From: Saccharomycopsis crataegensis
Taxonomy: Eukaryota; Ascomycota; Saccharomycetes; Ascoideales; Saccharomycopsidaceae
Reading direction: 5' to 3'
NCBI RefSeq assembly: GCF_037102585.1
Contig: NW_027043819.1
Span: forward strand, 1,550,001-1,614,000
Length of the DNA stretch: 64,000 bases
Part shown: piece after piece, positions 50,651-60,092 of the stretch
Layout: each line of letters opens with the position of its first letter
How positions within the stretch are numbered: position 1 is the stretch's first letter
Notes under the pieces: generated by a model
The model's input: only the letters and a program-made list of their open reading frames with translations
What the model was told of the DNA's origin: nothing
The model's database searches: none
Program-made: the position numbers and the translations under genes

Positions 50651-52558
50651 ATGTCGTCGTCAACGCAAGACATTAGAAAATTGAATCCAATATCTTGCTT
50701 GAATTGTAAAAAATCCAAAAGGAAATGTGATCGAGAATTGCCTTCATGTTTTCTGTGTATGAAAAGAAATAAGCCTTGCACTTATCCTGGTGTTGATAAT
50801 AGAAAACCTGCCTCTCATAAATATGTCAAAGCATTATTGGATAGGATTCAAATATTGGAGGCTTCTTTAAGACATTATACATCTCTGAGTCTAAGAAACT
50901 TGAATGGAGAACTTCGATCAAGTGGCCAACCCAGTTTATTCTCGGGAATCTTAGCCTCAAAGCTACCAGAAAGAAGAAAACATGAAATGGAAAGAAAGGC
51001 GAATCTTTCTCTGAAACTTTTTGAAATTGATGACAGCTCAGCAAATTACACGGGTGCTCATTATAATTTTGATTTTCCTGGAGGCATTGAAAGCTTTGTT
51101 ACGCTTAATAATATTGAAAAGGCAATACTGTCAAGAATGTCACCATCATCTGGTAATCGAGCATATATTATCCCTCAGTGGCAACTTAACATGGCAGATA
51201 ATGGGGAAGTTTTATTCCAAGGTCCAACTAGTTTGAGATTTATTCCACCATCAAATGGTTATAGCAATGTTAAAGTTATTGATAAAGTCGATAATATTGA
51301 AGTTTTTGATGAATTTCATCAAGAAGTTTTCACTTGGTTTTTTAAGTGTATGAAAAATAGCTTTCCATTAATTGACAGAGAATTATTTTTGACATCAATA
51401 AATCAGGCTATTGAAGGAAATGAATTGGGCGAATATAGCTCTTTGGCTTTAATTAATTCAATTGTGAGCTTTTATTACTTATACAACGGAGAGAAAGAAG
51501 AATCACTACATTACAAGAAATTGTCAATGGATCAGCTAGACGACCAAGTTGAAACCAAAGCCAATCTTACAATTGTTCAAACTTTAATATTGCTATCACA
51601 TATTGCGATGACAGAAGGTAGAGAACTCCAAAGTTCAGGATTTATTGCATCAGCTGTGGCCGCAGTATCTCACTTAGGATTGCATGTTAACTGCGAAAAC
51701 TTGATTAATGAGGGAAAAATCACAAAGCAAGAAGCAGAGTTGAGGGATAATGTTTTTTGGTGTTGTTTTTTTTCTGATAGAGCCAGAGGTATTGTATTGG
51801 GTATGAGTCCTTATATGTATCCTATCGATGTATCAGTTGATTTACCAAAGAAACCACTGAGCGTATCTAATGTCGGGTTTGAGGAGTATGATACTTTTAA
51901 AGAGGCGGTAATGTTCCAAGATTTGGAGATGGAGAGAGCATATTATTGTTTTTCTTCTGATTTCGCTTTCGGATTTGAGTTAGGTCCTAAACCTAGAACA
52001 ATGGAAGAAATAACCCGAGAACAGCAGCTAATCGTTTCTAAAGCTTTGATTGCTATGAATGATTTGAGAAAAGAAATGAACTCGAATGCCAGGTTTATCA
52101 ATAATAAATCAATGATGTCAATGCAATTAGAGGTTGCGAATCTAACAACTACTATATTACTAAATCAAACTCTATTAAGTGAACCTGTTATTGATGAGAA
52201 TGTGTATTCGACTCATCAGTTTGATCCTCAACAGCTATCTTTGACCTGCTTTACTTCCGCGCAAAAGGTTATTGACTTGTGCTTAGAGTACGAATTAACA
52301 GAAAGCCTTTTTCTCTATAGGTTTATTTACTCTATCTACATAAGTTGCATAATATTTCTATTCAATAGGACCTCCTCATCTCCTAGAATTGAAAAATTGA
52401 GTTCATATTATGTGCTTAAATCAATAAACCTTCTACAAAAATACCGAATTTATTCTTCTTTTGTTGGCACTTTTGCAACACATTTAGATAAATTTAGAAC
52501 GAGATGGTTTGAAAATGATGATCAATTGGCCGAGATTTTTAGAAGCTTTAAACCTTAG
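50651..52558 (+). CDS. Zn2Cys6 transcription factor, candidate regulator of the nitrilase locus
   Basis: This is a 635-residue protein starting at ATG 50651. The binuclear zinc cluster is at residues 15-42 (CLNCKKSKRKCDRELPSC then FLCMKRNKPC), followed by a short dimerisation coiled coil (YVKALLDRIQILEASLRHY). The middle holds a fungal-specific transcription-factor domain (about 220-440), with FPLIDRELF and the characteristic DNVFWCCFFSDRARGIVLG. Such proteins bind CGG-containing dyads as homodimers and usually activate nearby metabolic genes in response to a small molecule. It is flanked by two nitrilase copies, and the matching dyads sit in the transporter and nitrilase promoters. That it binds them is inference from position and site form. 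Confidence 0.92.
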   Translation: MSSSTQDIRKLNPISCLNCKKSKRKCDRELPSCFLCMKRNKPCTYPGVDNRKPASHKYVKALLDRIQILEASLRHYTSLSLRNLNGELRSSGQPSLFSGILASKLPERRKHEMERKANLSLKLFEIDDSSANYTGAHYNFDFPGGIESFVTLNNIEKAILSRMSPSSGNRAYIIPQWQLNMADNGEVLFQGPTSLRFIPPSNGYSNVKVIDKVDNIEVFDEFHQEVFTWFFKCMKNSFPLIDRELFLTSINQAIEGNELGEYSSLALINSIVSFYYLYNGEKEESLHYKKLSMDQLDDQVETKANLTIVQTLILLSHIAMTEGRELQSSGFIASAVAAVSHLGLHVNCENLINEGKITKQEAELRDNVFWCCFFSDRARGIVLGMSPYMYPIDVSVDLPKKPLSVSNVGFEEYDTFKEAVMFQDLEMERAYYCFSSDFAFGFELGPKPRTMEEITREQQLIVSKALIAMNDLRKEMNSNARFINNKSMMSMQLEVANLTTTILLNQTLLSEPVIDENVYSTHQFDPQQLSLTCFTSAQKVIDLCLEYELTESLFLYRFIYSIYISCIIFLFNRTSSSPRIEKLSSYYVLKSINLLQKYRIYSSFVGTFATHLDKFRTRWFENDDQLAEIFRSFKP

Positions 52559-53210
52559 ACGAAGGCACAGCTCTGTTGGCAGACATTGGATAAAAAAAAC
52601 TGCTTAATTTATTGCTTTGTCACACAAGTCTCGTTCTGGGTACCTCAGGTATCCTATAGTGATGATGGACACTCTCTCCAATTGAGTGTTTCATTTGCTA
52701 ATAAAACTTTCACGAACTTTACCTATATATATTATCATGAATAATAGAATTTCTAAATTTTATTTTTTACACTTTCATTCGATTGCTTCAGAAAATTAAT
52801 CAAGCTCATAGTTTTTAAATGTGATGGAGCCGGGTTTTTTTTATTCTCACTTGATTATTGATTTATTATGGTTGTACACAATTTTTAAATTCAAATCAAA
52901 TATTTTTACATTTCATTGGTTTCATACTTTTCGTATAATTTCTACTATGAAACCCAATCTTGTGGATAAACATGGGGTTGAAACTATATTCCATTAACTG
53001 AATATTGAGAATATATTGTAACAGTGAAAGAGAAGAAGTAGGAGAATCTAAATCTTTCAAATAAAACTAGGACACAAGCATGTGGATTTAACCAACCAGA
53101 AAACAATAGATGTCACTATCTATTTCAGGGTGCAAATGGTACTAAACCATAGAACCGTAATGGCGAAAAAAAAGAGACAAACTGCAAAAATCTAGAGAAT
53201 AAAAAGGTAC
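52559..53210. other. Convergent 3' region between regulator and nitrilase pseudogene
   Basis: No gene is seen. The region is AT-rich without notable repeats. Confidence 0.6.
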
Positions 53211-53958
53211 CTATTTCTTAATGACGTGCTCGTCATTAGGGTTGTTGTGAGTTAAAGACAACAAGTCTGGTCTAGAGTAGTGGCCGACAACATCGACGAG
53301 ATTCTTTTGTGAGATAATAGCATCCATATCGAGCTCAGCGATTGTAACACCATCGAAGTCATCTGAAACGCTTTCTGTGATTTTTGATCCATCTGGGGCA
53401 AAAACAGCACCCAAAGAGGAACCTTTGTCGAATTGTTGGGTAGTGGCAACATCTGGCAAAACTTGGTTATATTTAGAGCAAACGTTACAGGAAAACAAGT
53501 AGAAACTTTGGGCCTGTGTAGCATAAGCTCTTGTCATAGTGTAGAAACCATCTGTAGTAAAGCAGTAAGGGCCCTTAAAGTCATCATTAAGAATTGGCCA
53601 GCTTCCTTGAAGTTTAAGGTGACAACAGTCTTCAAATCTTGAGCAGTTGCGTCCCCCCAGATAGCACGTTAGACATGGGTTGGATTGGGTAAGCTTTAAT
53701 GGTTTCAATAATGGATAAAAATTCAGGAGAGTCGTAGGATAAGGAGTTTTTATGGTATTTGATATTATTCTCAAGGTCTGCGGCATTGGTCCAAATCCAA
53801 TGAGCGTATCCAGGGACAAAAACCTCAGAGAAGGCAACTAATTCAGCCCCTTTCTCGTACGCTTCTTTAATCAAGGCGTTAACTTTCTTAACGGCTCCTT
53901 GCAAATCGTACCAAACTGGTTCAGCATTGACGACAGCGACTTTGACTTTGGCACCCAT
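53211..53958 (-). pseudogene. Broken inverted duplicate of the nitrilase
   Basis: It begins like the live nitrilase (same ATG context and first 92 residues with two substitutions, Q21-A22-T23 versus G-A) and ends in the same frame as its C-terminus (VGHYSRPDLLSLTHNNPNDE). Two internal deletions relative to the live copy remove 106 bp (after KAYPI, spanning K125) and 100 bp (spanning C165), with net loss of frame. The first ends on a 3-bp CCA, the second exactly on a 9-bp repeat, GGAAGCTGG, that flanks the missing segment in the live gene. E45 survives but K125 and C165 are gone, so it cannot be an active enzyme. The 5' part is about 98% identical to the live gene; the 3' part is clearly diverged. 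Confidence 0.93.
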
Positions 53959-54115
53959 GTTTATAATTTAGAGGTTATTGGAGATTGAAGAGGATATTAA
54001 TGGAAATTGAGAAATATTAAAACTTTGTTGATTATTTATTTATATTGACAAAAAAGTTGAATGTCGGAAATGTACAGACTTTCCCTTCTTATATAAATAT
54101 TTAATCTGATAACCT

Positions 54116-54135
54116 GGTGGACTTTGCTGTCTGCC
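54116..54135 (-). promoter_or_regulatory. Single imperfect operator copy upstream of the nitrilase pseudogene
   Basis: On the minus strand this reads GGCAGACAGCAAAGTCCACC, matching the first unit of the 48022 array except at the left arm (AGAC for GGAC). It lies about 158-177 bp upstream of the pseudogene ATG. It indicates that the duplicate once carried the same control element. Confidence 0.7.
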
Positions 54136-54270
54136 TGTAAGATTGTCAGGATGAAGGTTATAACACTAAACGACATTGTAGTGATCTATGAGACTTCAGT
54201 AAATAATCATCAATCCATTGGTAGTTACCTTGAGCTGCGTTACAATCGATAGGGGGCGCAGGCCAAGGGT

Positions 54271-54735
54271 CGTAGATAGCTGTTATCTAGACGTTTTATT
54301 GGTTAATCCATAAACAGGAAGCTTCTCATAAATTCTGCATTTTGTACACTTCAGTCGAATAATAATCCGACGCACGTCAAGGTTCATAGATGACAATAAA
54401 CAAAAGATACAGCTGATCCCAACGGCTCAATAACTACGGGAATCCCAATCTATTATAAGATAAAATAAGGTGCTTTATCAAGGCATCGACTGAATAAGAC
54501 TGATAATAGTTCGTAGATATCTATAATCCAGATATTTTATTGGCTAAGCTACAAACAGGAAGATTCTCACCAAGTCGGCATTTTTTACACTTGAACCGAA
54601 AGATAACGTACACCAATGCACAATTCGAACGGCTGATCCCAATGATTCAATATCTACGAGAATCCCACGCGATTACAAAGAAAAAAAAAGCAAGGTACCT
54701 ACCTACCAAAGTATTGACTCAACAAGGCTGAAAAA
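54271..54735. repeat. Diverged tandem duplication, period about 241 bp
   Basis: Copy 1 starts at 54271 and copy 2 at 54512. Matching landmarks in order are CGTAGATA, TTTTATTGG, ACAAACAGGAAG (ATAAACAGGAAG in copy 1), TACACTT, GGCTGATCCCAA (AGCTGATCCCAA in copy 1), GAATCCCA, and a final GACTGAATAAG/GACTCAACAAG. Identity by eye is moderate, so the event is old. Confidence 0.75.
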
Positions 54736-54815
54736 GATAAGTCCTGATAAGGACAAATGCTGATAAGGATAAATGCTGATGAGGATAAATCTTGATAAGC
54801 ACGAGTCCTGATAGG
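54736..54815. promoter_or_regulatory. Five 16-bp tandem units carrying GATAAG motifs
   Basis: Units such as GACAAATGCTGATAAG and GATAAATGCTGATGAG repeat head to tail five times. GATAAG is the site of fungal GATA factors (Gln3/Gat1 type) that relieve nitrogen catabolite repression. The array lies about 780-860 bp upstream of the nitrilase pseudogene start. Function is inference. Confidence 0.6.
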
Positions 54816-57800
54816 GTCTATGGATGAAAGCAGTACCTGAGGCCGCTGTAGTGTCTATGACTGTATTGAGGGATGTTAAGACCAGCGATAGAAGCCACCG
54901 CACATATTGAAAGGGATCTTTTTAATACCCCGACAATTAGCATCAAACATTTGGTCTGCTAAACTTGGGGTTGCTTCATCTTTATATCATTTACATATAT
55001 TTAGTTCGCCCAATTACGAGTTCTATATTGTTTCTTGTTTTTCCTAAATGGTGGCTATAGCTTATTTTTTTCTTCTTCTAACCAGAGTGCCGAAAGCTTC
55101 ACATGTTTATCCTTTTGTTTAACTGTATCCTTGGGTGAAGTGACCTGTATATTCTGCGCTTTTTGTCTTCTTTGAATGATAAAGTATTGGCACTCATCCT
55201 CATAATCGAAGGAAGTTTCATTATCTTCCCTCCTGTATATTGACGCTATTCACCGTGTATTTATTTTTTGTTAACTACCATTGATTTTGAAAGTTCGACG
55301 ATTTGTGAGAAACAGAAATGAAACCATATATTGGATGCAGCATGCACCAATCTTAAACTTTTTCATCTTATCTGCTAATTTGCGGCTATAGACATTATTG
55401 AAAGCCCCAATTTATGTCTACCAACATTAGACTGCCGGGCGTTCTGATTACTGAGTGTCGAAGTGTTAATAATGCATCCCTGGGACTATACACCCTTTCC
55501 GGGCTCCGAATTGTGATAGTGATAATTCGCCGCTCGCTATCTTTAGGATTGAGAGTAATAGAAGCGCACAATTATCCAAAAAAGAAAAAATACGGATAAT
55601 AAAGTGCAATAGCGTGATAGAAAAACGCATACATTTCAACTATTGGACCTTGCACTTCACTCAAAGCTACGGCCCAAAAATTTCGTCTATGACCATATCC
55701 AAAATTGGTTATATATACCGGTGATTGATTAGCTTTCTAATATTAAGGCTCCTCCAAAATATACATCTGTTTCATTCGTTTATTAATTTTTTTTTTTTTT
55801 TTTTTCATTTTAATCATGACTCTATTATTCCTTGATCATGATATACTATTGGAAGAGCTAGATGGTCTGATATGAAGTACTCTTTGAAATATTCCATTCT
55901 CTTTCTATTGATTTAGAGGTGCTAACATGTCTAAACAATTTCCTCCTCTATTTATTGGTTTATCTTTCTTGAGAGTGATTGAATAATATTATTTTGCATC
56001 AACATCTTTATTCTGGTTACTCCCGATCTATTATTACTTGATACCGGCTCTTAAAAGCATTTCATTAGCTACCAGTATCTCTCTCTCTGTAGGAGTATTG
56101 GCTGGGTATAATATCGGCTTTCTATGTATTTCAGGACTGTCTCCAAGGAATTTGATCTGTTGCTGTCATTATTACTTACTGATGCTATGTATATTTTAAA
56201 TAGGTACATTTATTGTTGTCTCTGAATATGATTAACAGTAGGCCCCAATTGTGAATTTTAAGCTCTTTTTCCTAAATCTTGTTTGGTTATTTTTTTTATT
56301 AAGATACTTGTACACTCATGATGGGGTTGGGGGTCATTATTATCTTTACATTCATTTTGTTTTGTGAAAGCCCAGTGTTCCACGCATGACTTTGCTATTT
56401 CCTTTGCTTTGCTTGAAGTTTTCTAACACTTCTTTTGAATTATTCTTCAACTTTCATTACGGCACCATTGATCTCAATGACATTTTCAGTAGTATTCTTT
56501 TTCTACAGAGAATGTTTAAAACACATCCAATGAGCAGATCATTGGGATTGGTAGTTGAACTCAGTACAATGGTAAGATAAGCTTGGGCCCTTCAGATTAA
56601 TTGTTTTTACCTATATGTCCTCTATTTTTTTTTTAGTGATTAACGTACACAAAAGATAAGTGATTAGCATAGTTAAAGGGATTATTGATTAATGTAGAGA
56701 AAGGATCTAGTAATCCTTTTATATTTAGTTCTCATTTCGCGACTAGTAAAACGTCCTAAGAATATTTTTCCGACTTGGTAATAGTACTGGCTGGCAACAG
56801 TAGGAATTACAACTAACAATCCAGCAAAGTGCAGCAAGAGCAATTCAGTATGGGCTATATACTTAGAATTGAGATGCTGTACTATATATGGTCACTCTAC
56901 TTTACATCTTATTTTTGTTGTGTTACTTTTATCGTTGATTATTCTTAACCGATTATTATTATGTTTACTCATAATTAAAAGCAATCGTATTTCAATCTTT
57001 AAGTTTTTCTAAAATAATAATATATTATACTGTATTCATACCTGTAGGTCGCCAGGGTTATAACAAGTTGTAATATCCCGAACCATTCGTGGAGTTGTGT
57101 GTTCATTAAATAGTTTGATACTAATTGCTGTGAAAGCTATTTAACCTATTACTATTTCTAACGCAAGGTCAGCGAAGGTAAGTATTGTCATACTATAAGG
57201 AATAAATGTACGTATACACCATAATATATTACCCGCTGTTACACGAGACTTCAGATAGATGTGTGAACTCACACATTTGTTAAATCTGGTTAATAGAGCC
57301 TCGTGCTTATAATCATAACTTTTGTACTTATTATTTTCTACCTTCTCTGTTGCTCATTCTATATGAGAATTATCGAACAATTAATTGATACTTATTTATT
57401 CTATATTATCTCTTTACGATAGAATAATATTTTACATATTAACCTCGAAAGGTAGATATCATTAAACTGAATACAGTGTCTTGATTGGCTTGGTTCGCTT
57501 AACTACCCGACTTAATTCTTATTGCGCACCCTCACACCACTACATACAAAAGTGCATAGCTTAAATACCGTCTTCATGGTATACTCTAACAGATGTCAGC
57601 TCTTGATCTAGATCTCGCTAGATACGCGTTTCATTATTTTCAGCAGCGTGCTGGCCCCTATCATATTCCATCATCAAAGAGTACTTACATAGTATAATAT
57701 TGAAATACAAAAGATATAATATTGAAATACAAAAGATATAAATTTTGAAAAAACAATTCGCTAGATATGTCCTGCTAATCAGAAAATCTAATAAACATAA

Positions 57801-57845
57801 AACCAAACAAAAACAAAAACAAAAATTCTCAAGGGTATACTTCCT

Positions 57846-60092
57846 TCAAAATAAAAATGGCATCAAAACACCAACAGGGATCATAGCGAACAAACTGGAC
57901 TTCAAGAGAGCAGGCGCACCATTAGCTTCTAATGGACTAATTGAGGGCGTGCTAGCGCTAGATGGAGTCGTAGTACTAGATGGTGTGGTAGCACCGAGAG
58001 GAATGGTAGTACTGGAAGCAATGGTAGCACCAGGAGGAATGATAACACTAGTGAGAATAGTAGTGATAGAAGAAGACTCAATCTCTGGAGTTGGAACATG
58101 GGTACCAGTTTTGGTAACCGATGTCTCTGAAAATCCGGAAGAAGAGGATTCAGGGCTTGGAGCTCCAGGTGAAGAGGACGGAACTCCGTGAGCTGTCGAC
58201 GATTCGATGTGGGTACCTTGGTTACCAGATGGAGAAGATGGAGTACCTTGAGTTAAGGTTTGAGAGGCACTACTAGCAGTATTCGTGGTTACAGAACTTT
58301 CTGATGAGCTCACCGGACAATAGGTGGTAAAAGTAGTGAAAGTTTCAATAGTTCTGCTGGTGATAATTGGATAACAAGTCTTGGTGCCACAAGACGTGAT
58401 GGTATATAAAACTGTCGTTTCAAACTCTGAAGTAATAATAGAAGAGGTCCATTCTGAATCAGTGTGTGAGGTAGTGATGGAATAAATTGAAGGGTAAGAA
58501 GTTTGAGAACTGTCTGAGTTAGAAGTGGATGGAATTAAAGAACTTGAAGTAGTGGAGTTACTGAAAGTAGTTGGAACAGTCGAAGGACCCACAGAACTTG
58601 AAGTAGTGGAGTTACTGAAAGTAGTTGGAACAGTCGAAGGACCCACAGAACTTGAAGTAGTGGAGTTACTGAAAGTAGTTGGAATAGTCGAAGGACCCAC
58701 AGAACTTGAAGTAGTGGAGTTAGTGAAAGTAGCGCGATGGTCCGGGCTAGTAGAAGTAGTCGAAGCAGTTGAGTTAGTCAAAGTACTTCGAATATTCGAA
58801 GGACTCAAAGAGCTTGAAGCTGAAGTGGTCGAAGTAGTAGAAGCAGTCGAAGCAGTTGAGTTAGTCAAAGTACTTCGAATATTCGAAGGACTCAAAAAGC
58901 TTGAAGCTGAAGTGGTCGAAGTAGTAGAAGCAGTCGAAGCAGTTGAGTTAGTCAAAGTACTTCGAATATTCGAAGGACTCAAAAAGCTTGAAGTTGAAGT
59001 GGTCGAAGAAGTAGAAGCAGTTGAAGTGGTCGAAGAAGTAGAAGCAGTTGAAGTGGTCGAAGTGGTCGAAGTGGTCGAAGTAGTCGAAGTAGTCGAAGCA
59101 GTCGAAGTAGTTGAAGTGGTCGAAGTGGTCGAAGTAGTAGAAGCAGTCGAAGCAGTCGAAGTGGTCGAAGTAGTAGAAGCAGTCGAAGCAGTTGAGTTAG
59201 TCAAAGTACTTCGAAAATTCGAAGGGCTCAAAAAGCTTGAAGTCGAAGCACTGGAACTTGTTGAACTACCAGCTGTGGTTGTGGAGGAGGTAGTAGAAGT
59301 GGTAGTAGTAGAAGAAGAAGACGTGGTAGTAGTAGAAGAAGAAGACGTGGTAGTAGGAGTACTCGTAGTAGAAGTGGTAGGTGTAGTAGTGGTAGTAGAA
59401 GAAGAAGAAGACGTGGTAGTAGGAGTACTCGTAGTAGAAGTACTCGTAGTAGAAGTGCTAGTCGTGGAAGTAGTGGAAGTGGAAGAACTGCTGGATGACG
59501 AAAAATGATACAAATTTTCATTGTCCGTAATTATTGAATTTCCTTCAGAATCAAAGATGTTGATGTCAAATTCGCCAGCATAAACATAAGGTTGAGTAGT
59601 ACCATCCCAGTAATATTGGACAAGAATTGGGTAATAACCGGCGTCCAATTGCATTGTAACACTCCCAGGTGTCAGTGTATCTGAAGTTGTAGAAAACATA
59701 GCTTCACCAATTCCAATAGGGGATTTGGTATAACTAACACCAGCACTCATATCTTTACTACACGCAAAGGCATTTTCAGCGCCTAAATACACATAGGTGG
59801 GCATATTCGAGATAAATTTGAAGGTGTAAGAACCTGTAGTGTCTATCTTAAGAAAAGCTTTCACGATATCCAAATAGCCCTTGCTTTCATATATACTCAA
59901 ATAGTTCAAACTATTAGTAACTTTGATAAACTTGAATTTTTCAGTTACACTTGCAGTGCCAGATGGATTGACCTCGTAACCCCAAGAAAAATCGGCAAGA
60001 GAAGAGATGTCATCTTCAGTAAACGAGCAACTTGTTGCACCGAATACTAGAGACACTAAAAATGAGGCAAAGATAAAAAAATTTAAAAACAT
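57846..60092 (-). CDS. PA14/GLEYA-type GPI-anchored adhesin
   Basis: This is a 748-residue protein starting at ATG 60092. A signal peptide (MFLNFFIFASFLVSLVFGAT) leads into an N-terminal domain of about 190 residues. Its features (YTFKFISNMPTYVYLGAENA, then LDAGYYPILVQYYWDGTTQP and YVYAGEFDI) fit the PA14/GLEYA lectin-like fold of Flo and Epa adhesins. A Ser/Thr stalk follows with repeats of 18 residues (VGPSTVPTTFSNSTTSSS, about four copies) and of about 28 residues (SPSNIRSTLTNSTAST units). Next is the common adhesin module (YTITSCGTKTCYP and TTYCPVSSSE), then a hydrophobic GPI-type tail (LLKSSLFAMIPVGVLMPFLF). The role is surface adhesion; the ligand is unknown, although PA14 adhesins typically bind glycans. 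Confidence 0.85.
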   Translation of the reverse strand: MFLNFFIFASFLVSLVFGATSCSFTEDDISSLADFSWGYEVNPSGTASVTEKFKFIKVTNSLNYLSIYESKGYLDIVKAFLKIDTTGSYTFKFISNMPTYVYLGAENAFACSKDMSAGVSYTKSPIGIGEAMFSTTSDTLTPGSVTMQLDAGYYPILVQYYWDGTTQPYVYAGEFDINIFDSEGNSIITDNENLYHFSSSSSSSTSTTSTTSTSTTSTSTTSTPTTTSSSSSTTTTTPTTSTTSTPTTTSSSSTTTTSSSSTTTTSTTSSTTTAGSSTSSSASTSSFLSPSNFRSTLTNSTASTASTTSTTSTASTASTTSTTSTTSTTSTASTTSTTSTTSTTSTTSTASTSSTTSTASTSSTTSTSSFLSPSNIRSTLTNSTASTASTTSTTSASSFLSPSNIRSTLTNSTASTASTTSTTSASSSLSPSNIRSTLTNSTASTTSTSPDHRATFTNSTTSSSVGPSTIPTTFSNSTTSSSVGPSTVPTTFSNSTTSSSVGPSTVPTTFSNSTTSSSLIPSTSNSDSSQTSYPSIYSITTSHTDSEWTSSIITSEFETTVLYTITSCGTKTCYPIITSRTIETFTTFTTYCPVSSSESSVTTNTASSASQTLTQGTPSSPSGNQGTHIESSTAHGVPSSSPGAPSPESSSSGFSETSVTKTGTHVPTPEIESSSITTILTSVIIPPGATIASSTTIPLGATTPSSTTTPSSASTPSISPLEANGAPALLKSSLFAMIPVGVLMPFLF
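58525..59500 (-). repeat. Ser/Thr-coding minisatellites in the PA14 adhesin stalk
   Basis: Copies of a 54-bp unit (about 58540-58730) are followed by units of about 84-90 bp containing TCGAATATTCGAAGGACTCA (about 58790-59230) and a TCGAAGTAGT-type simple repeat (59030-59170). The 327-codon antisense frame across this stretch is an artefact of the repeat. Confidence 0.85.

Larger units (their letters stand above)
53959..57845. other. 3.9 kb gene-poor region right of the nitrilase pseudogene
   Basis: No gene can be supported. From left: the pseudogene promoter with its operator copy, a diverged tandem duplication (54271-54735), a GATAAG repeat array (54736-54815), then AT-rich sequence. Further on are an 18-bp dyad at 57259-57276 (ATGTGTGA-AC-TCACACAT) and a 22-bp direct repeat (two copies of ATATAATATTGAAATACAAA plus AG) near 57691-57738, just 3' of the PA14 adhesin. 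Confidence 0.5.

Noticed and set aside
57238-57480. Segment beginning TGTTACACGAGACTTCAG, considered as a solo LTR
   Set aside because: I could not find a matching CA end, a flanking target duplication or a second copy in the window.
58525-59508. 327-codon plus-strand frame of Val/Glu repeats
   Set aside because: It is the antisense reading of the PA14 adhesin stalk minisatellite; the minus-strand gene has a signal peptide, folded domain and GPI tail.
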